Source of the DNA: Acinetobacter pragensis
GTDB taxonomy: Bacteria > Pseudomonadota > Gammaproteobacteria > Pseudomonadales > Moraxellaceae
Length of the DNA: 64,000 nucleotides
Assembly: GCF_001605895.1 (NCBI RefSeq)
Contig: NZ_LUAW01000022.1
Location: 30-64,029, forward strand
Reading direction: 5' to 3'
This document shows, piece after piece, positions 51,941-61,411 of this stretch. Position 1 is the stretch's first letter, and every line of letters begins with the position of its first letter. Below the pieces are notes generated by a model that saw only the letters and a list, made by a program, of their open reading frames with translations, was not told the DNA's origin and searched no databases. The translations under genes were made by a program, and so were the position numbers.

Positions 51941-52813
51941 ATGAATGCCTTAACACAAGAACTGGTAGATTTGCTTAGTTTGGAAAAGCTGGAAGAAAAT
52001 ATTTTCCGCGGCCAAAGCCGCAATTTGGTTGGCAAGCGGGTTTTTGGCGGGCAGGTTCTAGGGCAGGCTTTGCGGGCTGCATCATATACAGCAGACCGTC
52101 CAGCGCATTCACTGCATGCCTATTTTTTATATGGCGGCGATATCCATGCCCCGATCATTTATGAAGTCGACCGCCTGCGTGACGGTAAAAGCTTTGTCAG
52201 CCGCCAAGTTCGCGCCATTCAGCATGGCCGGACTATTTTTACCGCGATGATTTCATTCGCAGGCGCGGAAGAAGGGCTGAATTATCAAATTTCAGAACCG
52301 GAGTTTCCTGCGCCGGAAACTTTGCAAAATGAAGCCGAGCTGAAAAAGCAAATCGTAGAATTTGTGCCGGAAAATGTCCGCGCCAGCTTTATGCGCGACC
52401 GCCATATCGAAATCCGCCCGATCAATCCAAGCAATCCGTATCAGCCGCAGCCGGAAGCGCCGACCTATGCGCATTATTTGCGCACGCATGATCAGATCGC
52501 GGCTGAGGTTGATGAAATATCGCTGCATCAGGCGATTGCCGCATTTTATTCAGACTTCACATTAATGACCACCGCATTGCGTCCGCACGGGCTGAGTTAT
52601 TTATCGCCAAGCCTGCAATGCGCCAGCATTGACCATGCCATGTATTTTCATAAGCCCTTCCGCGTCGATGAGTGGATGCTGTATGACATGGATGCAACAG
52701 TCAGCGCCAATTCACGCGGTTTGAATTTTGGCCGCATGTGGCAAAATGGCGAATTGGTCTGCAGCACCACGCAGGAAGGCTTAATCCGTCTGCGTGAAAT
52801 TGAAACGCAGTAA
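51941..52813 (+). CDS. tesB: acyl-CoA thioesterase II (TesB-like)
   Basis: The 290-residue protein is a double hotdog-fold thioesterase that cleaves acyl-CoA to fatty acid and CoA. Marker segments are NLVGKRVFGGQVLGQALRAA, HSLHAYFLYGGD, FVSRQVRAIQHGRTIFTAMI and in the second half ASIDHAMYFHKPFRVDEWML with the conserved Asp. ATG 51941 has AGG 6 bases upstream; a TTG two codons before is unlikely. It is followed by a terminator. Confidence 0.9.
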   Translation: MNALTQELVDLLSLEKLEENIFRGQSRNLVGKRVFGGQVLGQALRAASYTADRPAHSLHAYFLYGGDIHAPIIYEVDRLRDGKSFVSRQVRAIQHGRTIFTAMISFAGAEEGLNYQISEPEFPAPETLQNEAELKKQIVEFVPENVRASFMRDRHIEIRPINPSNPYQPQPEAPTYAHYLRTHDQIAAEVDEISLHQAIAAFYSDFTLMTTALRPHGLSYLSPSLQCASIDHAMYFHKPFRVDEWMLYDMDATVSANSRGLNFGRMWQNGELVCSTTQEGLIRLREIETQ

Positions 52814-52828
52814 AGATCATGCAGACTC

Positions 52829-52858
52829 AAAAAGCCGGAAATGATTTCCGGTTTTTTT
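52829..52858 (+). terminator. Rho-independent terminator of tesB
   Basis: GCCGGAAA pairs with TTTCCGGT (one G-T at the base) around a 3-base loop and runs into seven T residues. Confidence 0.85.
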
Positions 52859-52988
52859 ACGGCTGGTTTTAGCGCTCAAACAGCATTTAAATAGATGGAT
52901 TTATGCTGAGCTTGTGACAAAAAAATTCTCGATTCTGCAGGTTCGGCATGGCATAGTGCCAGCAGGAAGATATCAATAAGCATATGCC

Positions 52989-54236
52989 ATGAGCTTGAAT
53001 ACACAGATTTTAATAGCCGCGATATTGGGCGTGGCCTTTGGTTTTTTACTGAACCTGTTTCCGCAAACTCAATTTTTTGATGCCAGCCTATACGGTTTGG
53101 GCATCATCAGCAGCGTATTTATCGGCCTGCTGAAAATGCTGCTGATTCCCTTAATTTTCAGTTCTATTGTGGTGGGGGTATCTAACCTCCAGGCAGGCGG
53201 TCAGCTCAGCCGGGTATGGAAAATCACCTTGGCCTGCTGCGTCACCACCACTACTTTAGCGCTGATTCTGGGCTTGGCGTGCGCGCATATTTTCCAAGTG
53301 GGCAAGGGTGTGGATATTGTGATGTTTCAGGATGCGATGAATCAGCATCAGACCCCTGATACCTTAACGCCAGCATCCTTCTTTACCAACTTTATTCAAA
53401 ATACCTTAATCAATCCGTTTAAAGCTTTTGCTGAAGGCAATGTTTTGGCTGTGGTGGTGTTTGCCTTATTCATTGGCGCGGCGCTGGTCAAAGGCGGAGA
53501 TAAATTCCGCAGCGTGCGCAAGCTCAGCCAGCAGTTTTTCGACATCATGATGCTGATGATTGGCTGGGTAATGAAGCTGGCGCCCTTCGGTATTTTTGCG
53601 CTGCTGGCTAAATTGATTTCGACTGAAGATATTACGGTGCTAAGCCGCTTGGCTGAATTTGCGGCCGTAGTGACGGGAACGACTATTTTTCATGGCGCTG
53701 TGGTGCTGCCGCTGCTGCTGTGGATTTTTGGCAAAATGAGTCCGATGACGTTCTTTAAAGGCACGCGTGCAGCGCTCATTACGGCATTTGCAACCAGCTC
53801 AAGCTCTGCCACCATGCCGCTGTCAATGAAGTGCGCGCAGGAAAATTTGGGCGTGCGGCCGCAAACGGCAGGTTTTGTGATTCCGTTAGGCACGCAGCTG
53901 AATATGGATGGCACCGCTTTATATGAAGCGGCAGCGGCATTGTTTATTGCCAATTTAATGGGGCTGGATTTAAGTCTGGGCCAGCAGCTGATTGTCTGCG
54001 CGACCGCAATGATTGCATCACTGGGCGCGCCCGGCATTCCAAGCGCAGGTATGGTCACCATGATTATGGTGCTGCAGTCGGTGGGCTTGCCTGCCGAAGC
54101 CATTGCAATTTTGCTGCCGATCGACCGTTTGCTGGATACCGTGCGCACAGTAGTGAATGTGCAGGGCGATATGATGATCAGCGTGGTGGTGGACCGCCAT
54201 ACCAAAGATTTAGAACAGCCTGCAGTATCGAATTAA
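52989..54236 (+). CDS. dicarboxylate/amino acid:cation symporter (SDF family)
   Basis: The 415-residue inner-membrane symporter is of the DctA/GltP family, importing C4-dicarboxylates or glutamate/aspartate with Na+ or H+. It has the Ser-rich loop FATSSSSATMPLSM (HP1), the TM7 motif NMDGTALYEA, the HP2 hairpin ASLGAPGIPSAGMV and LPIDRLLDTVRTVVNVQGD with the TM8 Asp, Arg and Asn. The substrate cannot be settled from sequence; the TM8 residues are compatible with acidic amino acids. A weak SD precedes ATG 52989. Confidence 0.9.
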   Translation: MSLNTQILIAAILGVAFGFLLNLFPQTQFFDASLYGLGIISSVFIGLLKMLLIPLIFSSIVVGVSNLQAGGQLSRVWKITLACCVTTTTLALILGLACAHIFQVGKGVDIVMFQDAMNQHQTPDTLTPASFFTNFIQNTLINPFKAFAEGNVLAVVVFALFIGAALVKGGDKFRSVRKLSQQFFDIMMLMIGWVMKLAPFGIFALLAKLISTEDITVLSRLAEFAAVVTGTTIFHGAVVLPLLLWIFGKMSPMTFFKGTRAALITAFATSSSSATMPLSMKCAQENLGVRPQTAGFVIPLGTQLNMDGTALYEAAAALFIANLMGLDLSLGQQLIVCATAMIASLGAPGIPSAGMVTMIMVLQSVGLPAEAIAILLPIDRLLDTVRTVVNVQGDMMISVVVDRHTKDLEQPAVSN

Positions 54237-54420
54237 ACGCAGTTTGAATTGAACTGAGGATTGCAGTTTCCCGCAGACATATCTACGCCTTGAAAATAGC
54301 CTTGCATAGCTGCCGTAAAAAATGGGCTGTGCAGGCACTTTTTGGGCGCCTACTTGAATCTGCTGCAGCATCTGATGGTTAGGCAGGGGGCAATGTGGCT
54401 CAGGGCATCTACGAGATACA

Positions 54421-54448
54421 AAAAAAGCAGGGCCAAACCCTGCTTTTA
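54421..54448 (-). terminator. Rho-independent terminator downstream of the PF10118 gene
   Basis: On the minus strand GCAGGG pairs with CCCTGC around a short loop and runs into seven T residues. It lies in the convergent space with the symporter gene. Confidence 0.82.
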
Positions 54449-54467
54449 AATTTGGATATGCAGTGCC

Positions 54468-55412
54468 TTAAGCGACTTTCAGCACAGCGCGTTTGGCAGC
54501 GGGCGACTGGTCTAAATAAGCAATCGCATCTTCTGTTTTGGCTTCATGCACTGGATCGTACCAAGGCATGAGATAGCCGAGCTGTTGTGAAACCAGCCAC
54601 AGCGGATGCGGCATCATGCGATTGTCTTTTTGCGCAATACGCGCCCATTCGCGCCAAATCCAAGGCTTATATACGGCTGGCTTAATCGATGCATACCGCG
54701 GGTCTTGCTTCATAATATGCGCTGCGCCATCCACCCAAAGGCCCAGTACGGCAGCAATCACAATGACGCTTTGATAGTAACGTGAGATATAGCCGCCGCC
54801 TAAGTGGCGATAAAGATCAAATGCGACAGTGCGATGCTCAATTTCTTCAGCGCCGTGCCATTTCACCAAATCCAGCATGTTTGGATCTGCGCCTAAGCGT
54901 TCCCATTCTTTGTTGTACAGGACATATTTACCCAGTACACAGGTCATGTGTTCAACCGTGGCAATAATCCCAAGGCGGAATAGATCCCATTGATGTTCTA
55001 AGGCCTTTGGTACTTTCAGGCCCATGGGCTGATCCGCCAGCATGGTGCCAAAAAGATAATCCATGACTTTCAGATTACGGCTGACATCGATATGCTGAAG
55101 GGTAAGATATTCTTTGTTGGCGGAGCTGTGGGCTTGAGCATGCATCGCTTCTTGGCGGATAAAGGCCCTGACGTCTTCAGCCAGTTTTTCATCGGTAATT
55201 TTAGGCAGGACTTTGTTATACAGGCGGCAGAACCAAAATTCACCCGCAGGAAGAATCATATTGATTTCATTGACGAAGTAACTGACAAAGGGCTGGTTCG
55301 GAATCCAGTCGACAGGCGTATCCTGCCATTCAAATTTCACTTTCCGGGGTTTAATGCTGTAGCGGATAGATGAGCCGATTTTTGTTTTTTTAAGGCGGGA
55401 GAGCAGGGTCAT
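54468..55412 (-). CDS. PF10118-type metal-dependent hydrolase
   Basis: The 314-residue protein matches the PF10118 family, predicted metal-dependent hydrolases with a ferritin-like helical fold. Candidate metal ligands are RQEAMHAQAHSSANKEY, ATVEHMTCVLGKYVL and GAEEIEHRTVAFDLY, each with His and Glu in the arrangement expected of a di-iron or similar site. A segment near residues 205-230 is hydrophobic. The real substrate is unknown. I chose ATG 55412, which has AAGGA upstream; the frame extends 38 codons further without conserved sequence. Confidence 0.85.
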   Translation of the reverse strand: MTLLSRLKKTKIGSSIRYSIKPRKVKFEWQDTPVDWIPNQPFVSYFVNEINMILPAGEFWFCRLYNKVLPKITDEKLAEDVRAFIRQEAMHAQAHSSANKEYLTLQHIDVSRNLKVMDYLFGTMLADQPMGLKVPKALEHQWDLFRLGIIATVEHMTCVLGKYVLYNKEWERLGADPNMLDLVKWHGAEEIEHRTVAFDLYRHLGGGYISRYYQSVIVIAAVLGLWVDGAAHIMKQDPRYASIKPAVYKPWIWREWARIAQKDNRMMPHPLWLVSQQLGYLMPWYDPVHEAKTEDAIAYLDQSPAAKRAVLKVA

Positions 55413-55574
55413 GAAAATATCCTTATTTTTTGCGCGCCGTGCATTGAGTGATTCAATTTTGGCGCTGCGTATCATGGGCCCAGTATGAAAAAAAAATCCC
55501 GTATTGTGATTAGCAATACAGGACATTTAATATCAAAACATGATGCTTTTTGTCAGACAAAACGCCGCTGAGGT

Positions 55575-56459
55575 TTATTTGCTGTCAGCCTCCGGCATCT
55601 GCTCTTCCTCTAAGGCTGCAGCATCTTCAAGCGCTTCATCGATAAATTCATCGTCCGTATCATGTTCGAACTCGTCATTATCCATCTCGCCGTCATCTGC
55701 TTCGGCATCAGGAATGCTGTCTAAGTCAAACGCTACAGACTGCTCCAATGTGAAGTTTAAGCGCCCGCCCATGACACTGGCCAATTCCTGTAGGCCTTCT
55801 TTATTCAGCGATGAGAACAGCTGAATCGAAAACTGCAGCTTCATTTTTTTCAGCTGCGCTTTCACTTCCTGCAGCGCTTTAGACGCTGGGCCGCGGTTCA
55901 GTTTATCTGATTTGGTCAGCAGCACATGCACGAACAGCTTCCGTGAATACGCCCATTCCAGCATCATGATATCAAAGTGCTGCAAGGGATGGCGGATATC
56001 CATCAGCAGAACAAGCCCTTGCAGGCTTTCACGGTGAATTAGGTAATTTTCCAGCTCTTTTTGCCAGACAATTTTCATGGCTTCGGGCACGGCGGCATAG
56101 CCATAGCCGGGCAAATCGACCAAGCGCTGGTCAGGGTTTCCCAGGCTGAAAAAGTTGATCATTTGGGTGCGGCCGGGTTTTTTCGATGCACGCGCCAGCT
56201 GCTTTTGGTTGGTCAGCGCATTAATAGCGCTGGACTTGCCGGCATTGGAGCGGCCAGCAAAAGCAATTTCATAGCCTGTATCTTCTACGCATAAATTCAG
56301 TTTAGGCGCACTCATTAAGAATTCAGCTCTGCGCAGCCAATTCAGAGCGCGTTCAGAGTATTCAGTAATGGCAGGATCAGCCTTTTTTTCATAGCTGATC
56401 TTTTGCTTAGGCGCATTTGCTGTCTTACTGTTTCTGGATTTTCCTCTGTGCTGATGCAT
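55575..56459 (-). CDS. engB: EngB/YihA ribosome-biogenesis GTPase with an acidic tail
   Basis: The 294-residue TrmE-Era-EngA-type GTPase acts late in 50S ribosome assembly. G1 is GRSNAGKSSAINALT, G3 is VDLPGYGYA, and G4 is LLTKSDKL, all in order. The core is about 200 residues. The protein has an N-terminal basic extension (about 45 residues) and a C-terminal acidic, disordered tail of about 40 residues (many Asp and Glu). ATG 56459 starts the longest frame; an internal start at the MSAPKL segment would give a more compact protein. Confidence 0.92.
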   Translation of the reverse strand: MHQHRGKSRNSKTANAPKQKISYEKKADPAITEYSERALNWLRRAEFLMSAPKLNLCVEDTGYEIAFAGRSNAGKSSAINALTNQKQLARASKKPGRTQMINFFSLGNPDQRLVDLPGYGYAAVPEAMKIVWQKELENYLIHRESLQGLVLLMDIRHPLQHFDIMMLEWAYSRKLFVHVLLTKSDKLNRGPASKALQEVKAQLKKMKLQFSIQLFSSLNKEGLQELASVMGGRLNFTLEQSVAFDLDSIPDAEADDGEMDNDEFEHDTDDEFIDEALEDAAALEEEQMPEADSK

Positions 56460-56556
56460 AACTTAACTTCAATGACTGATTTACAAGCAGCTATTATAAA
56501 GGAAGTCGTTCGGTCAAGCGAACTTTGATCAATACTATGCAGAGGAGCAAGCAGAA

Positions 56557-57000
56557 TTAAAGATTGATCATCTGAATTGGCGAGTGAGTGGTGTATTTTG
56601 ATGACGGCGGAGTACTCAGCACATCAGCCAGCGTATATTGATCCAATGTTTGATAAAACTGTTCCATGGCTTGATCTAAAATGCCTTTCAGCCCGCAGTT
56701 GCTGCGCAGGACGCAAGGGGGTGTATTGCACTCGACAATTGGCGTTTCGCGCTGCAGGATCCGAACAATCTGGCCCAGCTGCAAGGTCAGGGCTTGCGGG
56801 TTGAGGCGAATGCCGCCGCCTTTGCCGCGAGAGGTGATCAGCCAGTCCTGTTTCGCCATGAAATGCACAATTTTCACCAAATGATTTTGCGAGACATTCA
56901 GGCTTTCTGCAATTTCCGCAATGGTATACGGCATCTCTTTGGGCTGAGCGATATACATCAAAACTCGTAATGCGTAATCGGTGAATTTATTCAGCTGCAT
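56557..57000 (-). CDS. nsrR: NsrR, Rrf2-family nitric-oxide-sensing repressor
   Basis: The 147-residue Rrf2 regulator has an N-terminal winged helix (QLNKFTDYALRVLMYIA, VSQNHLVKIVHFMAKQD, RGKGGGIRL) and three conserved Cys at residues 91, 96 and 102 that bind the Fe-S cluster. These positions equal those of E. coli NsrR. Nitric oxide destroys the cluster and relieves repression. It lies 88 bases downstream of hmp, which has a perfect NsrR-type palindrome, so the two form a self-consistent regulatory pair. Confidence 0.9.
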   Translation of the reverse strand: MQLNKFTDYALRVLMYIAQPKEMPYTIAEIAESLNVSQNHLVKIVHFMAKQDWLITSRGKGGGIRLNPQALTLQLGQIVRILQRETPIVECNTPPCVLRSNCGLKGILDQAMEQFYQTLDQYTLADVLSTPPSSKYTTHSPIQMINL

Positions 57001-57031
57001 GATAATACTGTAAATTTGGGGGAAATAAATT

Positions 57032-57062
57032 AGGGTTAGTCTAGCATACCTAAACTAACCCT
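57032..57062. promoter_or_regulatory. inverted repeat upstream of nsrR, possible operator or hairpin
   Basis: AGGGTTAGT and ACTAACCCT are perfect inverted copies, extended by TAG with CTA across one mismatch, around a 5-base centre. The element lies between the hmp stop and the nsrR start. It could be an autoregulatory operator, an attenuator or a weak terminator. It does not resemble the hmp operator in sequence. Confidence 0.5.
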
Positions 57063-57088
57063 CTGTCTATTTCAGGCTGACGCGCAAG

Positions 57089-58297
57089 TTAGTGCTTAAC
57101 ACCGCCTGTGCCGAAAGCCTCGCTGTGGATGTTCTCAGCTGGAATACCGCGGGCAACCAAGGCTTTGTGCTGTTCAGCCATAAATGGCATCGGGCCGCAC
57201 AGGTAATAGTCTGCATTTGCCGGCAGTAAAGCGCTGTCAATTTTGCTGAGGTCTAGACGGCCTTCGATTTCGTAATCTTCACCTAATTTGTCGCTGGCAT
57301 GCGGGAACTCATAGGCAGTCACTGTATTTAAGCGTGGATATTTTGCCTTCAAATCATGAACATGCTGCTTCATGGCATGAACCTGCTTGCTGCGGCAGGC
57401 ATGAATGAACGTCACAGGCTGCAGCATATCTAAAGTGACCAGCTGATTCAGCATTGCAATCATTGGGGTCAGGCCTACGCCGCCGCTGATGAATACATTG
57501 CGCTTATTCGGGGCAATTAAGTAGAAATTTCCATTAGGTGCAGAAACTTCTATTTCAGAACCTTCCGCAAGGCTGTGCAAGGTATTGGATACCCAGCCTG
57601 CCGCCAAGCTGCCTTTTTCATCTTCGCGTTTTACCGAAATGCGCAAGTAGTCTGCCTGAGGGCTGGTAGAAAGGGTGTATTGGCGAGGCTGTCTTAAGCC
57701 AAGCTCCGGCACAAAAACACGCACTGAGATATATTGGCCCGCTTCGTATTTTGGTAAATCGCCGCCATCTGAAGGCGCTAAATAGAACGATGTAATTTCA
57801 TCGCTTTCCACCACTTTTTTAGCAATTTTGAAATTGCGCCAGCCTAGCCAGCTGCCTTTGGTTTGCTCATGCTGCGCATAAATGGCTTTTTCTGTGCTGA
57901 TGAATAAATCTGCCAGTTGGCCGTATGCAGCCGCCCATGCATCAATGAGCGGGTCTTCCATCGAAATGCTGAGCACTTCACTGATGGAGTGCAGAAGGTT
58001 TTCACCTACGGTATTGTAATCCGGCGCCTGAATGTTCAGGCTGACATGCTTGTGAGCGATCAGCTCCACTACAGGTAAAAGCACAGACGGGTCTTCAATA
58101 TTTTCGGCATATGCCAATACTGCGCCAGCCAAGGCTTGTGCTTGCGCGCCGCTGCGCTGATGGCCCATATTGAAGGTTTCTTTCAAGTCTGGATTATTGC
58201 CCAGCATGCGGTTGTAGAAATAACCGGTCAGCGCGACACCATTTTCGCGAAGTACAGGAACAGTGGCTTTTACAAGGTCAATTTGCTGCGGAGTCAT
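57089..58297 (-). CDS. hmp: flavohaemoglobin / nitric oxide dioxygenase
   Basis: The 402-residue protein has an N-terminal globin domain (proximal His in VELIAHKHVSLNIQ), an FAD-binding domain (RQYTLSTSPQ with GQYISVRV) and an NAD(P)H-binding C-terminal domain (GGVGLTPMIAMLN, LCGPMPFM). It converts nitric oxide and O2 to nitrate, protecting against nitrosative stress. Length is normal. A 29-bp NsrR-type palindrome lies 25 bases upstream of its start codon and nsrR lies downstream. Confidence 0.95.
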   Translation of the reverse strand: MTPQQIDLVKATVPVLRENGVALTGYFYNRMLGNNPDLKETFNMGHQRSGAQAQALAGAVLAYAENIEDPSVLLPVVELIAHKHVSLNIQAPDYNTVGENLLHSISEVLSISMEDPLIDAWAAAYGQLADLFISTEKAIYAQHEQTKGSWLGWRNFKIAKKVVESDEITSFYLAPSDGGDLPKYEAGQYISVRVFVPELGLRQPRQYTLSTSPQADYLRISVKREDEKGSLAAGWVSNTLHSLAEGSEIEVSAPNGNFYLIAPNKRNVFISGGVGLTPMIAMLNQLVTLDMLQPVTFIHACRSKQVHAMKQHVHDLKAKYPRLNTVTAYEFPHASDKLGEDYEIEGRLDLSKIDSALLPANADYYLCGPMPFMAEQHKALVARGIPAENIHSEAFGTGGVKH

Positions 58298-58321
58298 AGC
58301 TGATCTCTCATGGCTGTTATT

Positions 58322-58350
58322 TATAAGATGTATTTAAAATACATCTTATA
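58322..58350 (-). promoter_or_regulatory. NsrR operator upstream of hmp
   Basis: The element is a perfect palindrome with 14-bp arms and one central base. Each half contains AAGATGTATTT or its complement, matching the NsrR consensus (AAGATGCYTTT, inverted). It lies 25-53 bases upstream of the hmp ATG and would cover the promoter or early transcript. NsrR encoded at 56557-57000 is the expected ligand. Confidence 0.85.
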
Positions 58351-58390
58351 AAATGTAAGCGCAATATCTAATGCAGTAAAAACCATAAAA

Positions 58391-58422
58391 AAATTATGGG
58401 ATATAAAAATATCCCATAATTT
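58391..58422 (-). terminator. Rho-independent terminator of the HerA-like ATPase gene
   Basis: AAATTATGGGATAT and ATATCCCATAATTT form a perfect 14-bp stem around a 4-base loop, with T residues on the minus-strand downstream side. Confidence 0.85.
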
Positions 58423-58447
58423 AATGCTTTTTGATTGGCGCTTTAGA

Positions 58448-60031
58448 TCATTTCTTGCCGAATAAGGAGCCCAGCAGCCCGCGGACAATTTTTTGTCCAG
58501 TGCTGCCGCCCAAACTGCGGGCAGCGCTTTTGGCAAAAGTACCCACGGTATCTTGAATCAGCTTTTCACGCTGCTTCGCTGAACGTTCGGCTTCTTTTTG
58601 CTGTTCACGCGCCAGCCGCTCCTGCTCGCGCGCTTGCTGTTTTTCTAAAGCCGCCTGATCTTTGGCCTGCTGTTTGGCCAATGCATCCTGTTCTTTAGCC
58701 TGCGCTTTTTCCTGCTCCGCCTGAACTGCTTGCTGCTGGCGATCTGCAATTTTGTTTTGCAGCAGTTCAAAGGCGCTTTCGCGGTCAAGCGTCTGTTCAT
58801 AAATGCCGGCGACAATACTTTGCGCCATCAGCACTTTGCGCTCTTCAGGGCTGATCGGGCTAAAACAAGAGTAGGGCGGCATGACCCAGCCGCGCTCAAC
58901 CATTTGCGGTGTGCCTTGTTCATCTAAGCAGCTGATCAGAGCTTCTCCGACGCCCAGCTCGGTAATGGCCTGATCGACTTTAAATTCAGGATTGGCCCGG
59001 AAAGTATCGGCCGCGGTTTTTACCGCTTTCTGATCCTTCGGCGTAAAGGCCCGCAGCGCATGCTGCACACGGTTGCCCAACTGCCCTAAAACGCTTTCTG
59101 GCAAGTCCAGCGGGTTTTGGGTAACAAAATAAATGCCGACGCCTTTCGAGCGGATCAGGCGCACAACCTGCTCAATTTTTTCCTGCAGTGCCGTACTGGC
59201 ATTGTCAAACAGCAAATGCGCCTCATCAAAGAAGAAAACCAGTTTAGGCTTATCCATATCTCCGACTTCGGGCAGCTGCTCAAACAGTTCTGAGAGCATC
59301 CACAATAAGAAGGTTGCATACAGTTTTGGCGTGTTCATCAGCTTATCTGCAGCCAGCAGGTTGATGTTGCCTCGGCCTTGGTTATCCGTCTGAATAAAAT
59401 CGAGAATATTCAGGCTGGGTTCGCCGAAGAAGTGATCACCGCCCTGATCCGCCAGCGCCAGCAGATTGCGCTGAATTGCACCAAGGCTGGCAGGGGAGAG
59501 GTTGCCATATTCTGCTTTAAATTCGGCGGCATGCTCGCTGACATAGCTGATCATGGCTTTGAGGTCTTTAAAGTCAATCAGCAGCAGGCCTTGATCATCT
59601 GCAATACGGAAAACAGCCGAGAGCACGCCTTCCTGCGTATCATTTAAATTCAGCATTTGCGCCAGCAGCAAAGGGCCGATTTCTGACACGGTGGTACGGA
59701 TCGGATGGCCTTGAACCCCGAATAAATCCCAAAACACCACCGGGGACGCGGCAAAGGGAATGGATTCAATATTCAGGCTTTTGATGCGTTCATCAAATTT
59801 GGCATTGCTTTCGCCGGCTTTGGCGAGGCTGGATACATCGCCTTTGGCATCGGCTAAAAAGACAGGAACACCAATTCTGGAAAAGCTTTCCGCCAATACT
59901 TTTAAGGTGACGGTTTTACCCGTACCGGTTGCGCCCGCAATTAAGCCGTGGCGGTTGGCGAATTCTGAATGCAGCACGATAGCTTGCTGTGTATCGGCTG
60001 TTTTTTTGGCGATGACGAGTGGTGTTCCCAT
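58448..60031 (-). CDS. HerA-like helicase/ATPase (DUF853, YjgR type)
   Basis: The 527-residue protein has an N-terminal ATPase domain with Walker [17 protein letters not shown] (about residues 33-48) and Walker [13 protein letters not shown], then [20 protein letters not shown], typical of the HerA/DUF853 group. A coiled-coil region follows (about residues 425-500, rich in Gln, Lys, Glu and Ala), and the end contains [17 protein letters not shown]. YjgR-type ATPases have no assigned role. ATG 60031 has AGGA upstream. The gene is transcribed between hmp and metC on the same strand. Confidence 0.85.
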   Translation of the reverse strand: MGTPLVIAKKTADTQQAIVLHSEFANRHGLIAGATGTGKTVTLKVLAESFSRIGVPVFLADAKGDVSSLAKAGESNAKFDERIKSLNIESIPFAASPVVFWDLFGVQGHPIRTTVSEIGPLLLAQMLNLNDTQEGVLSAVFRIADDQGLLLIDFKDLKAMISYVSEHAAEFKAEYGNLSPASLGAIQRNLLALADQGGDHFFGEPSLNILDFIQTDNQGRGNINLLAADKLMNTPKLYATFLLWMLSELFEQLPEVGDMDKPKLVFFFDEAHLLFDNASTALQEKIEQVVRLIRSKGVGIYFVTQNPLDLPESVLGQLGNRVQHALRAFTPKDQKAVKTAADTFRANPEFKVDQAITELGVGEALISCLDEQGTPQMVERGWVMPPYSCFSPISPEERKVLMAQSIVAGIYEQTLDRESAFELLQNKIADRQQQAVQAEQEKAQAKEQDALAKQQAKDQAALEKQQAREQERLAREQQKEAERSAKQREKLIQDTVGTFAKSAARSLGGSTGQKIVRGLLGSLFGKK

Positions 60032-60049
60032 AAACTGTCCTATTTAAAA

Positions 60050-61252
60050 TTATTCGATGTGCAGTGTTTTCAATTGTTTTAACGCATTTTCTATATCTTG
60101 AATTAAATCTTGCGGATGTTCCAGTCCTATGCAAAAACGGACCAATAAACCTTGTTGTAAATGTGTATGTTCCAGCGCGCGCATATCTTTTATGTTGTAC
60201 AGCATGACTAAGCTGACAGGGCCGCCCCAGCTGAATCCTAGTTTAAATAAAGACAATGCATCGCAGAAATTACGGATGTCCTGCAAAGTGTATTCCGGCT
60301 TGAAAATGACGCTGATCAGCCCGGCGCTTTGACTTGTGGTGCAGATTTCTTTCCAGTGGGCATGACCTGCGGAAGACTCAACTGCAGGATGCAGCACCTG
60401 TGCAAACTCAGGCTGCTGCTTGAGCCAGTGCATTAACGTCATTGCGCTTTGTGATTGATGTTCATAGCGGATCTGCATAGACCCTAAACTGCGCTGGATT
60501 TGCGCGGCATCATCGCCGGAGATGGAAATCCCTTGAAGGGCATGCATGCGGAACAGCTGATGATGCAGTTTTTCATCACGGGTCACGACCGAGCCCATTA
60601 AGATATCACCGCCGCCGCTTGGGTATTTAGTTAAGGCGTGAACGCTGATATCTACGCTTAAATGCGCTTCGCCAAAATCAAAGGCATTGAAGGCAAGCCC
60701 AGCACCCCAGGTATTGTCCAGCGCTGTTAAAATATTGTGCGCTTGGGCTTTTTTCACCAGCTGAATGAGATCCGGAAACTCTAAAGTCACCGAACCGGCG
60801 GCTTCCAGCCAGATCAGCTTGGCCTGATCGGTAGGCTGAAACGTCGCGGCATCGATTGGATTGTAGACTTTGACCTGAATGCCGTAGCGCTGCTGCAAAT
60901 TGCGCAGATGTTCCATGTTCGGACCATAAATATTGTCTGCGACCCAAACTTCATCGCCTTGCGCTAAAAAGCATGAATTGACCAAATTAATCGCGGAGAG
61001 GCCGCTGGGCGCCAGCAGGCAGAATTCGCCGCCTTCAATCTGCGCAATATTATCCGCTAATGTGAAGGTGGTCGGCGTGCCATGGGTGCCGTAACTGTAA
61101 TCGTAGCGGTCAGTCCAATGGCGATTAAATAGGGCATCGGTGCTGTCAAAAATTATTGTGGATGCACGAAATAAGGGAGGCTGTACTGTTGATACGTATT
61201 GCGGGGCTTTTCTTGGTGCATGGATTAAGGCGGTTTGAGGATTTTTTTTCAC
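60050..61252 (-). CDS. metC: MetC-type cystathionine beta-lyase (PLP-dependent)
   Basis: The 400-residue Cys/Met-metabolism PLP enzyme makes homocysteine, pyruvate and ammonia from cystathionine. It has the PLP core YSYGTHGTPTTFTL, LLAPSGLSAINL, and DNTWGAGLAFNAFDFG, then the Schiff-base Lys in SVHALTKYPSGGGD, and the C-terminal RFCIGLEHPQDLI. MetC and other family members (for example methionine gamma-lyase) are hard to separate from sequence; the overall pattern matches MetC best. The start is GTG 61252. It lies 18 bases from the downstream HerA-like gene and may be co-transcribed. Confidence 0.85.
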   Translation of the reverse strand: MKKNPQTALIHAPRKAPQYVSTVQPPLFRASTIIFDSTDALFNRHWTDRYDYSYGTHGTPTTFTLADNIAQIEGGEFCLLAPSGLSAINLVNSCFLAQGDEVWVADNIYGPNMEHLRNLQQRYGIQVKVYNPIDAATFQPTDQAKLIWLEAAGSVTLEFPDLIQLVKKAQAHNILTALDNTWGAGLAFNAFDFGEAHLSVDISVHALTKYPSGGGDILMGSVVTRDEKLHHQLFRMHALQGISISGDDAAQIQRSLGSMQIRYEHQSQSAMTLMHWLKQQPEFAQVLHPAVESSAGHAHWKEICTTSQSAGLISVIFKPEYTLQDIRNFCDALSLFKLGFSWGGPVSLVMLYNIKDMRALEHTHLQQGLLVRFCIGLEHPQDLIQDIENALKQLKTLHIE

Positions 61253-61411
61253 AGCACAGCTCTAAAATAGGGTTGGATTCATCTCAAGCTTAAGAGATCG
61301 GCCTCATTTTCGCTACCGAATGTTTGAATAGGTTAAAAATGGTTGAACCCGCGCAAAGTTGGCTTCATTTTTGCAAAAGTATCTATATCGCTGCAATAAT
61401 AGGTAGGGTGC

